Shown here piece by piece: positions 1 through 7,311 of a stretch of DNA of 12,201 nucleotides. The stretch covers positions 1-12,201 of the forward strand of contig JBJMGU010000158.1 in NCBI GenBank assembly GCA_045807765.1. The letters are read 5' to 3'. The notes beneath the pieces were generated by a model. The model had not been told where the DNA came from. It saw only the letters and a program-made list of their open reading frames with translations, and did not search any database. Made by a program: the position numbers and the translations under genes. How positions within the stretch are numbered: position 1 is the first letter of the stretch; each line of letters begins with the position of its first letter. The stretch comes from DATENM01 sp045807765. Lineage in GTDB: Bacteria > Acidobacteriota > Blastocatellia > UBA7656.

Positions 1-145
1 AGCCGAAACCTCGGACAGTCTGAACTTGCCTGTTGCCGAATCGAGAGGGAGTAAGCGGGGCGAAGTCGAAGCGATACAGCCTGACAACAGAAGCGAGGAG
101 AGTAATCCACAAAAGGTAAAGGCCCAAGATGCGTCAACATCCTGA
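1..145 (+). CDS. 3' end of an unidentified gene (partial, 5' end outside window)
   Basis: One forward frame is open from base 2 to a TGA at 143-145 (47 codons), while the other two forward frames hit stops within the first 54 bases. The encoded tail is hydrophilic and rich in Ser, Glu, Asp, Asn and Lys, with no hydrophobic core, as expected for a disordered C-terminal end. The next small gene starts 48 bases after this stop and lies in the same frame, so the two may be co-transcribed. Nothing in the visible tail identifies a function. A short open stretch at a window edge could also be chance, so this call is tentative. Confidence 0.4.
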   Translation, partial: AETSDSLNLPVAESRGSKRGEVEAIQPDNRSEESNPQKVKAQDASTS

Positions 146-193
146 GCCTTGAATATCCCCCTGTTTGCTCAGGGAGAAAGGAATTTTCATCCA

Positions 194-460
194 ATGTCAG
201 GATACAATAAGTTTGATTCGGAAAGCTACTCCGAAGAATCCTATCCCATCACCGAGTCAGAGCAAGATGAAGTGATGCGCTTGATGGCCGAAGAAGGCTA
301 TCACGACTGGTCAGAGCAACTCGACAGCGAGCTTGAGGCGTCTGCCTGGCGAGGCTCCAAGCTCATCGGCGGCATTCTCATAAAGAAAGCCTGTGGGCAT
401 TCGACTTGCTCACACTTCAATTGCGAGCGCGGGTTGCGGATTGGAGGCATTGAAATCTAA
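194..460 (+). CDS. Small protein with C-terminal Cys/His cluster, unknown function
   Basis: This encodes 88 residues from the ATG at 194, chosen because a purine-rich AGGGAGAAAGGA lies about 11 bases upstream. A TTG at 149 would add 15 residues but has no comparable ribosome site. The first half is acidic (Ser, Glu and Asp rich). The C-terminal third carries the cluster CGHSTCSHFNC, with Cys67, His69, Cys72, His74 and Cys77, a spacing that suggests metal binding. The stop codon TAA shares its last base with the ATG of the next gene, so the pair is probably translationally coupled. I do not recognise the family. The neighbours (HNH-like protein, recombinase remnant) suggest mobile-element cargo, which is inference. 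Confidence 0.6.
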   Translation: MSGYNKFDSESYSEESYPITESEQDEVMRLMAEEGYHDWSEQLDSELEASAWRGSKLIGGILIKKACGHSTCSHFNCERGLRIGGIEI

Positions 461-750
461 TGACCTGCCATATCTGCTGCAATGAAATTCACCAACGTCA
501 ACAGGTTGAATACCATCGCCCCACTTACAAGAGCAGAGGCGGCACACAGACCGCCCCAACTCACAAGCGCTGCCATCGCAAGTATCACCAGCAGCAAGGC
601 GATTATCGAGAGTGGGGCCGCAAGTCAGCGCAGGCCATGCGTTGGGCTTGGAATCTCAAGAACGTTCGCACGCATCCGGCCTATGAAGATCATCGCTGGG
701 TCCGCCTGATGAGCAATGGCTTAGTAGGCTGGGCTGAAGGATTGATCTGA
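460..750 (+). CDS. Small HNH-endonuclease-like protein
   Basis: This encodes 96 residues and starts at an ATG that overlaps the upstream stop (TAATG). The N-terminal half follows the treble-clef layout of HNH nucleases: a CxxC knuckle (Cys3, Cys6), EYHRP with His19 at the usual catalytic DH position, an SRGG turn, then THKRCHRKYH (His35, Cys38, His39, His43). It departs from the classical family in that His35 stands where the central Asn usually is, and the second zinc knuckle has one Cys rather than CxxC. Metal binding is therefore likely but nuclease activity is not certain. The C-terminal half is rich in Trp and Arg and may bind DNA. Proteins of this size and layout are common in phages, plasmids and integrated elements. 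It could also be a zinc-binding DNA-binding protein without nuclease activity. Confidence 0.65.
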   Translation: MTCHICCNEIHQRQQVEYHRPTYKSRGGTQTAPTHKRCHRKYHQQQGDYREWGRKSAQAMRWAWNLKNVRTHPAYEDHRWVRLMSNGLVGWAEGLI

Positions 751-752
751 CC

Positions 753-785
753 GCGAGGGGAGGGGCTACGGCTTCTCCCCTTCGC
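753..785 (+). terminator. Hairpin just after the HNH-like gene, possible terminator
   Basis: The arms gcgaggggag (753-762) and ctccccttcgc (775-785) pair with one bulged base around a 12-base loop. The hairpin starts 3 bases after the HNH stop codon, where a terminator would be expected. No run of T follows, so intrinsic termination is not assured and it may only stabilise the 3' end. Confidence 0.4.
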
Positions 786-1221
786 TCTTGATGAAAAACC
801 TATGAACAAACCAGCGCTTGCACGATAGTGGCACGATCTGCGCGCCATGCAATCCCAGTTGCGAAACGTGCGCCGCGTGTTCAAGCTCGCGCGCCTCGGC
901 GCATATTGACGATCACGGCCCGGTCATCGCGCCGGGCTATTCACAAAGATAAGGGCCGCGCGCATCCCGCAAAGACTCGCACGGCCCACAATCCCGCGCG
1001 CCTCTGATTGATAGAACCTCTGCGAGAGTGCTTGTTTCGGATAAGCTGAAAGATAATAATCTTCAGTCAACTGAGTGGGTCGAGCAGTCAATATCCTCTG
1101 TCTGTGGGAATCGGCTCCTAACCCACATCCCTAAAGTCTTTCGACAAGTGCTTTTTAGGTTTGCGTCGCAAGTGAACCTCAGAGTATAAACTACTATCCG
1201 ACCACAAACTGCGGACGAAAA
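786..1221. other. 436-base gap without a supported gene
   Basis: I see no credible protein gene here. The stretch 830-1010 is strongly GC-rich and contains an inverted repeat gcccgg/ccgggc at 918-923 and 932-937. A 20-codon frame at 847-909 (Arg/Leu-rich) ends in TGA but has no clear ribosome site and may be debris. From about 1020 the composition shifts to more AT, with an imperfect hairpin at 1046-1066 (ctgaaagat, loop aata, atcttcag) and a promoter-like pair before the next gene. The composition shift may mark a junction between segments of different origin. Confidence 0.45.
1161..1190 (+). promoter_or_regulatory. Possible sigma-70-type promoter for the C2H2 gene
   Basis: TTGCGT at 1161-1166 and TATAAA at 1185-1190 are separated by 18 bases. 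The -10 matches the consensus at 5 of 6 positions and the -35 only at 3 of 6. Transcription would start about 25 bases before the ATG at 1222. This is a pattern match only. Confidence 0.3.
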
Positions 1222-1422
1222 ATGGGCTTCTGGCATACAGGCTACATGGAATTTCACGAACCTGTTGGGCTCGGTGACAGCTATCGCCCTTCAGTGCCTG
1301 TGTACATTTGCCAGTGTTGCAATGATGAGTTTCCCTCGGTTGAAGAACTTCGGGCACACCGATTTGAGATGCATCCCTTTAGCAATGTCTCTTATCACGG
1401 ATGGCCGAGCGCGAGGCTTTAA
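1222..1422 (+). CDS. Short protein with a single C2H2 zinc finger
   Basis: This encodes 66 residues from ATG 1222, whose upstream ribosome site is weak. Residues 31-52 form a textbook C2H2 finger: Cys-x2-Cys, 12 residues, His-x4-His (CQCC ... AHRFEMH), with the hydrophobic positions Phe and Leu in place. It is preceded by an aromatic-rich opening, FWHTGYMEFHE. From memory, unverified, this opening plus finger occurs as the N-terminal module of longer bacterial proteins, so the gene may be a truncated copy; the stop follows about 14 residues after the finger. The likely role is nucleic-acid or protein binding through one zinc ion. Single C2H2 fingers are uncommon in bacteria, and the position among mobile-element remnants fits horizontal acquisition. 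Confidence 0.6.
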   Translation: MGFWHTGYMEFHEPVGLGDSYRPSVPVYICQCCNDEFPSVEELRAHRFEMHPFSNVSYHGWPSARL

Positions 1423-1436
1423 GGTGAGAATACAAA

Positions 1437-1444
1437 TGGAGGAG
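1437..1444 (+). promoter_or_regulatory. Strong ribosome-binding site that decides the next start
   Basis: TGGAGGAG lies 8 bases before the ATG at 1453. A GTG at 1444 in the same frame overlaps this site and would add three residues before the signal peptide, so ATG 1453 is preferred. Confidence 0.7.
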
Positions 1445-1452
1445 TGAATCTA

Positions 1453-1896
1453 ATGAACCGACTGAAAATATTGGCGGCGGCGCTGCTCACGTTAACGGCT
1501 GTACCTGACGCCCGCGCTTCGCAAAACCGGCGTGCGCACTATGACAAGCCTCAGGTCAGAGTCCTCGGCACTTTCACCAACAGATTCAAGATGGTGAACA
1601 AATATATTCTCGTGGCGAAGGGACTAAGTGAGGCAGAATTGGTTAAGATGGCGAGCAGCCTTCACCAGGCGGAGCCTGAAGTGAATTTCTGGCTCCTCGA
1701 CAACGCTAGTAAATCTGAACAGATGCTGAAGTGGGTGAAAGCCTATGAGGCAGGTAAGGCGACTGCGTTCGACCCTGTCTTCGAGTGGATCGGGGATCAT
1801 ACAGTGGCTAATTTGCAGCAATGGGGTTTGGGTAGCGGGAAGCATTGGGTGCTGTCTAAAGGAATAGGGATGGACAAGATCGCCGATATAGAATGA
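1453..1896 (+). CDS. Exported protein of unknown function
   Basis: This encodes 147 residues. Residues 1-22 form a clear Sec signal peptide: Asn-Arg-Leu-Lys, a hydrophobic stretch rich in Leu/Ala, then an A-R-A cleavage site before SQNRR. The mature part of about 125 residues is mixed alpha/beta, with a beta-like start (VRVLGTF), an amphipathic helix (AELVKMASSLHQ), a WLLD segment and several Trp. There are no Cys residues and no catalytic motif I recognise. The gene has a strong ribosome site. It is followed within 7 bases by an attC-like half site, the arrangement of an integron-type gene cassette, so it may have arrived as one. The leftward recombinase remnant converges on it. Function unknown; location periplasm or outside. 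Confidence 0.7.
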   Translation: MNRLKILAAALLTLTAVPDARASQNRRAHYDKPQVRVLGTFTNRFKMVNKYILVAKGLSEAELVKMASSLHQAEPEVNFWLLDNASKSEQMLKWVKAYEAGKATAFDPVFEWIGDHTVANLQQWGLGSGKHWVLSKGIGMDKIADIE

Positions 1897-1902
1897 GCGC
1901 CC

Positions 1903-1927
1903 GCCTAACAACGACATGCACCGGAGC
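1903..1927 (+). repeat. attC-like half site (integron cassette recombination site remnant)
   Basis: GCCTAAC at 1903-1909 fits the attC R'' consensus RYYYAAC. After 6 bases it is followed by ATGCACCGGAGC at 1916-1927, which resembles the conserved L'' part of many environmental attC sites. It begins 7 bases after the stop of the exported-protein gene, the normal place for attC. The expected second half (an approximate GCTCCGGTGCAT followed by GTTRRRY) is not intact. GCTCTGG near 1964-1970 may be a decayed piece. I judge it a half site, disrupted where the recombinase segment begins. Confidence 0.4.
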
Positions 1928-1975
1928 CGCCGAAGCCCAATCAAGCCGTGTGCAGCGATTTGTGCTCTGGACGTG

Positions 1976-2800
1976 TCACAGGGAGGGCCGAAGGTACAGG
2001 GGGCAATGAAACTCCAGTGCGGGTCGTTTTTCATCTACGATACTTTCAACGTGATCGTAGACATCTTCGGTTGTCGAACGCCGCGCATGGCCCAAGGCTC
2101 GCTGCGCTACTTCTATATCGCCGGTCTCGCCGTGCAGGATCGTCGCCGCTGTGTGCCGCAATAAGTGAAACCCATAGCTGCGCTCCTGCCGCTCGATCCC
2201 CAATTCATCCATCACCGGATAGAGCACCCGCTTGCGGAAATTGCCCGGCTCCAATGGCCCGCCGACCACATTCGTAAAGATGAAGTCCTCATCTTTGGAG
2301 AATGCCGAGTGCGCCCGATGGATTAGCAAGGCATCAATCAAAGACGCAGGCAGGATGAAACTCCGCTTGCTGCCTTTTGTCTTTAACGTCGGCTTCAACT
2401 TCCCGCGCCAGATGCCGTGCGTTAGCGACAGCGTCCGATTCTCGAAGTCCACATTCAGCCACCGCAAGGCCAGCCCTTCACCGGCCCTGATTGTCAGGAT
2501 AGAGAACAGCGCGATGAATAAGCGATGCGCTGGCGGCAGCTTGGCTAGTATCTGCCTGACGGTCTCCGGCGCTAAGACCGGCTTATCGGCTTTCTCGGCT
2601 TCCGGCTTGTGGAGCTTCTTTCGCAGCGGCTTGTTTTCAATGATTTCGTAGTCCACAGCTACGTCAAACATTGTGCTCAACAGCCCGTAGACGTTGGCGA
2701 CGGTCTTCGCCTTTGCCTTGCCAGAAAGCGAGTCGAAGAAATCGGTTAAACTCCCTGGCGTGATTTGCGATAGCGGTATGTCGCCAAAGGCCGGCAGCGG
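1976..2800 (-). pseudogene. Tyrosine recombinase (phage-type integrase), N-terminally truncated
   Basis: The reading frame encodes the end of a SAM-like core-binding domain followed by a full catalytic domain of the tyrosine recombinase family, which breaks and rejoins DNA for site-specific integration. Numbering from an internal TTG at 2680, the catalytic set is complete: Arg65 in IRAGE, Lys102 in the KTKGS turn, His172-x2-Arg175 (HLLRH), His198 (LGH) and Tyr208 (VYDH), the nucleophile. Upstream of 2680 the frame continues with recognisable core-domain sequence (PAFGDI, LTDFFDSLS, KTVANVYGLLSTMF) back to about 2800. There homology stops at a direct repeat, and the frame closes at a TGA (2870-2872) without any ATG. 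The arm-binding domain and the first part of the core domain are missing, so activity is doubtful. It is probably a remnant of the element that brought the left part of the window. Confidence 0.85.
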
Positions 2801-2829
2801 GTAGTCAGCCGAGTGTCTTCTACCGCACC
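2801..2829. repeat. 29-bp direct repeat, copy 1 (possible att-like sequence)
   Basis: The block beginning gtagtcagccgagtgtcttc is identical at 2801-2829 and 2866-2894. This copy contains the sagB stop codon (read leftward at 2822-2820) and abuts the point where recognisable integrase sequence begins. Tyrosine-recombinase elements often integrate at gene 3' ends and duplicate a core of this size, so this may be an attachment-site duplicate. A short tandem duplication is the alternative. Confidence 0.6.
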
Positions 2830-4484
2830 GCGAACCCTGCCTCTGGGTCCAGAACGCGAAGCACCGTAGTCAGCCGAGTGTCTTCTACCGCACCCCCAAT
2901 CGTGAAATGGTAGAGGTCCTGGTATTTGCGGTCCTTGAGGCCAAGCAATTCGTGCATCGGGTCGTCGAAGTAGCAGCCGATGCCGGTGCTGCGGATGCCG
3001 GCCGCTTCAGCTTCCAGATAAAGCACCTGGCCGATGACCCCGGCTTCCCAATAGAGCCGAGGATAAAACCAGGCGCCATACTCTTTTATTGCCTCCTCAT
3101 ATTCAGCAATCATGCCGAGGCTGAAACAACCATCGCTGGCGATTGCCTGGGAACAGGAAATCTGTCGCGCGGCCTCGCCGGCTTCGGTTTGGATGAGGCA
3201 GTAGAGTTCCAGTTGTTCCGGACAGCCTGGTGGTCGCCGCCACCGGTCAGCCTGAGTGAACGCTACTTCCAGCGCCTCTCTCTGTGACGGGTCGCGCACC
3301 AGAAGGTAAAGTCCGGCGGCGAGATCATCGACGCGGTGTACAAAAATGGCCAGGTGAATGCGAGGCTTCCAGGGAAGCGTGCTGAAGGGAATGTTGCCGG
3401 GCAATGCCTGGGTTCTTTGCAGGATGCGATAGAACGTCTCCCGAGAAATTCGCGTCCGTCCGTCCATTGCCACGGCACTGCGGCGCTGACGAACCATCTG
3501 GCGCAGAGAGATTGGACGAACGGCCAGTGACTCCGGCTCAGGCGACCGTTGCAAGCGCTCATACTGACCCGCACCACGTGGTTTCCGAGCCGCTGCCGCA
3601 ATCTCATCCATGCCCCATTCTACGTGGGCCTTACTCAGTTGATTGGGACGGCCCCGCCAGTCGAGAGATTCAAAGGCCCTAACGACCTCTTCGGGCAGAC
3701 CGGTTTCGTTGGTCTCGTCTACAAACGGGCCAACGGCCATCACCGCGTCCGGTTCTTCCGCTTCGGCGTCGTGATCACGAAATGTGCCTGTGAGTAACGC
3801 TAGATCATCCGTGCCCAGGTTGTCGAGAATCCTCGTCTGCCATCCCAGCCCGGCGGCGGCGACACTCAGCGCGCCGATGGCGTGCCCGACGTCATGCTGG
3901 CAGTAGCGATAGGCGCGCTGGCCGTACTTCCAGGCCTCTCGCCAGTGAATGGAAGTCAGCCCGATCAACAGGGTGTCTTTCGGCAGTCGCGCACAGAGCC
4001 TATCCCACAACCCTGACGTAAGCTCTGCGCGCCGCTCTAAGCCATGTTCTTTCGCTGCGTAATGACAGACCGTTGCATGATTCGATAGCCCCGGCAAGGG
4101 GCCGCAGATCAGGTAGCCCTCGGTCGGGTGGAGATTGCCACTCGAAGGATTGACCCGTAGCGCCCAGCTGACCTCGCCGATGCGCTTCCAGGCCGAGATC
4201 GCCAGGCTGTCGAAGAAAAGTTGAGAGAGGCTGCGCAGGTTCACCGCTGCCGGCCGTATATGGCCGGCAGCAAAGGCTTCATCGTACAGCGGCTCATCGG
4301 TCGGCGGAATTTTCTCCAGGGCGATCAGCGGCGCGCCCTCATAGCGCCGAAAAGGGTTCGGCTGGTTGGCCCAATCCATGTAGCCCAGGCTCGCGGCGTA
4401 GCGGTGCGGGTAATGCTTGGTGGCCTGGTGGTACTCGAAAACCTGCTGCCGCGCGTCTGGCTTGTTGCTGGAGCTTTGTTTCAT
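2820..4484 (-). CDS. SagB/ThcOx-type dehydrogenase, two nitroreductase domains
   Basis: This encodes 554 residues with two nitroreductase-fold halves, roughly 85-260 and 325-535, joined by a charged linker. The first half carries the family signature SSGNLHPTEG at 114-123. The second half has RQRRSAVAMDGR near its start and the helix WEAGVIGQVLYLEAEAAGIRS near its end. Members bind FMN. In peptide clusters such as streptolysin S they oxidise azolines to azoles, but no cyclodehydratase or precursor gene is visible here, so this looks like a stand-alone oxidoreductase with unknown substrate. No signal peptide is present, so it is cytoplasmic. The start is ATG 4484, without a strong ribosome site. 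It lies 72 bases downstream of groEL on the same strand, separated by an inverted repeat. The last 14 or so residues, after DTRLTT, seem extra to the family end and coincide with the 29-bp repeat junction. Confidence 0.88.
   Translation of the reverse strand: MKQSSSNKPDARQQVFEYHQATKHYPHRYAASLGYMDWANQPNPFRRYEGAPLIALEKIPPTDEPLYDEAFAAGHIRPAAVNLRSLSQLFFDSLAISAWKRIGEVSWALRVNPSSGNLHPTEGYLICGPLPGLSNHATVCHYAAKEHGLERRAELTSGLWDRLCARLPKDTLLIGLTSIHWREAWKYGQRAYRYCQHDVGHAIGALSVAAAGLGWQTRILDNLGTDDLALLTGTFRDHDAEAEEPDAVMAVGPFVDETNETGLPEEVVRAFESLDWRGRPNQLSKAHVEWGMDEIAAAARKPRGAGQYERLQRSPEPESLAVRPISLRQMVRQRRSAVAMDGRTRISRETFYRILQRTQALPGNIPFSTLPWKPRIHLAIFVHRVDDLAAGLYLLVRDPSQREALEVAFTQADRWRRPPGCPEQLELYCLIQTEAGEAARQISCSQAIASDGCFSLGMIAEYEEAIKEYGAWFYPRLYWEAGVIGQVLYLEAEAAGIRSTGIGCYFDDPMHELLGLKDRKYQDLYHFTIGGAVEDTRLTTVLRVLDPEAGFAVR
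2866..2894. repeat. 29-bp direct repeat, copy 2, inside the sagB 3' end
   Basis: This is identical to 2801-2829, with a start-to-start distance of 65 bp. It encodes the conserved C-terminal part of SagB (GAVEDTRLTT), so this copy is likely the original and 2801-2829 the duplicate. Confidence 0.6.
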
Positions 4485-4510
4485 GCCGATGCGGCTAACT
4501 GTAGCATGAT

Positions 4511-4547
4511 CGGCCGCGCTGACCCACTCCGGGAACGAGCGCGGCCG
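4511..4547 (-). terminator. GC-rich inverted repeat after groEL, likely terminator
   Basis: The arms cggccgcgct (4511-4520) and agcgcggccg (4538-4547) pair perfectly over 10 bp around a 17-base loop. The hairpin lies 10 bases beyond the groEL stop in the direction of transcription. No clear T-run follows, so it may attenuate rather than fully stop read-through into the SagB gene. Confidence 0.5.
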
Positions 4548-4556
4548 CGCAGGGTC

Positions 4557-6215
<1,659 letters not shown>

Positions 6216-6296
6216 AACCTTTATCTGTTCTCCCAATCAAAATTGTTCGTGATGCACCGAGTGGATCTGGACGGTCAAGACTTCTGACGCCAGAGG

Positions 6297-6659
6297 CTAC
6301 TTGCCGCTCTGCTTGCCGCCGCCCCTTGCGATACCGCCAACGGCAGAGCCTGCCGCCACGCCGGCACGCTCGATGATGCCGAGGATCTCGTCTTCGCGCA
6401 TAATCAACAACTTTTCACCGTCGATCTCGATTTCAGAACTGGTGTACTTACCGAACAAGACGCGGTCGCCCGCCTTGACATCGAGTCCCTGTCGGGAGCC
6501 GTCTTCTTTATATTTGCCACTGCCAACGGCGATGACTTCGCCTTCTTGCGGCTTCTCTTTGGCCGAATCAGGGATAATGATGCCGCCCCGGACTTGCTCG
6601 CCTTCTTCAATGCGTTTTACGATCACGCGGTCCTGTAAAGGTTTGATGTTCGTCGTCAT
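6297..6659 (-). CDS. groES: Co-chaperonin GroES (10 kDa) with C-terminal extension
   Basis: This encodes 120 residues from ATG 6659 (MTTNIKPLQDRVIV), preceded by AGGAGAT about 10 bases upstream. An in-frame start at 6701 would add 14 non-family residues. GroES forms the heptameric lid of GroEL. Conserved elements are PLQDRVIVKR, the mobile loop around EGEQVRGGIIIPDSA that contacts GroEL, GKYKEDG, VKAGDRVLFGKY and the closing IMREDEILGIIE. Typical GroES proteins end about there, near 95 residues. This one continues for about 24 residues rich in Gly, Ala, Ser and Lys (ERAGVAAG ... GGGKQSGK). It is the first gene of the groES-groEL pair. I see no CIRCE repeat in the 600 bases upstream. Confidence 0.96.
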   Translation of the reverse strand: MTTNIKPLQDRVIVKRIEEGEQVRGGIIIPDSAKEKPQEGEVIAVGSGKYKEDGSRQGLDVKAGDRVLFGKYTSSEIEIDGEKLLIMREDEILGIIERAGVAAGSAVGGIARGGGKQSGK

Positions 6660-7311
6660 ATGTTGCGCCGATCTCCTATGCGGTTTTCTACCCGGAATCA
6701 AAGTCCCGCCACCTCAAACGTTCTAAGCTCTCTTCATAGGGGCAGTCGGCTCGACGCAATCCGATTGTGTTTAGAGCGAAAAAGGCGCGTAAAACCCTGA
6801 GACTCGATAATGGCTGAGCTGTGGTCATCAGGTGGTCTGGTTAATTCCAGATAATCTGAGAAGGGAGTAAGCTATGCTCGGTTCCTAACGATTCTTGCAG
6901 AGAATATCCAGGAAGTCTGTCCAATATTGAACAACCTGCTTAAAACAGCGGCTGAATGCCTCTAAGCAGGATGGCCTGATGCCCATAGCAGGCGCGCTTG
7001 CGCGCGCTGACCACCGCTTTAGCTCGACGAGTCATTGAGTGATCTGGGACGCAAACGATCTGATTCGGCTGGCCTGAACCTGTTAAGTAGTCACGGGTCG
7101 TCTCGCCAGTTATTTCCGAGGGTGTCCAATACGGAACAGCAACTTACCCCGCATGAGCGTAGCATTTCAAATATAAATCGGAGTCGAGATAGCGCTTTGG
7201 TGTGTTCGACACCGAGGGTTTGCGACACCTAAAGGTGAACGATACTATCGCTGCGTTACGGTCGCAAGTAACGTCGCCTTATGGATGAAGGAAGAAAGAG
7301 AGGGTTCAGAC
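6660..7311. other. Divergent intergenic region with inverted repeats, no supported gene
   Basis: This 650-base region separates the leftward groES from the rightward peptidoglycan-binding gene and must hold both promoters. On the groES side, a weak leftward pair (TTTACG and CACAAT, spaced 18) lies near 6760-6795. Towards the right gene, TATAAA occurs at 7172-7177 without a good -35. Structured pieces are TCTGG/CCAGA at 6836-6840 and 6847-6851, CCTGCTTA/TAAGCAGG at 6935-6942 and 6963-6970 with CAGC/GCTG nested inside, and a GC-rich hairpin gcgcgc-ttgc-gcgcgc near 6990-7006. A 65-codon open frame at 7035-7232 has no family resemblance or ribosome site. Confidence 0.5.
6935..6970. repeat. 8-bp perfect inverted repeat with nested hairpin
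   Basis: CCTGCTTA (6935-6942) and TAAGCAGG (6963-6970) are exact reverse complements around 20 bases. That interval itself contains CAGC-G-GCTG at 6946-6954. It could be an RNA stem-loop, an operator or the end of a small repeat element. I cannot choose between these. Confidence 0.4.

Noticed and set aside
1903..2000. Complete integron attC site
   Set aside because: Only the left half fits. No GTTRRRY with a complementary arm follows, so only a half site is claimed.
6700..6790. Heat-shock sigma-factor promoter before groES (CCCCTAT read leftward)
   Set aside because: The -10-like piece is present, but no matching -35 lies at the required distance.
7035..7232. 65-codon open frame in the groES upstream region
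   Set aside because: No ribosome site, no hydrophobic pattern and no family resemblance. Such a length is expected by chance.
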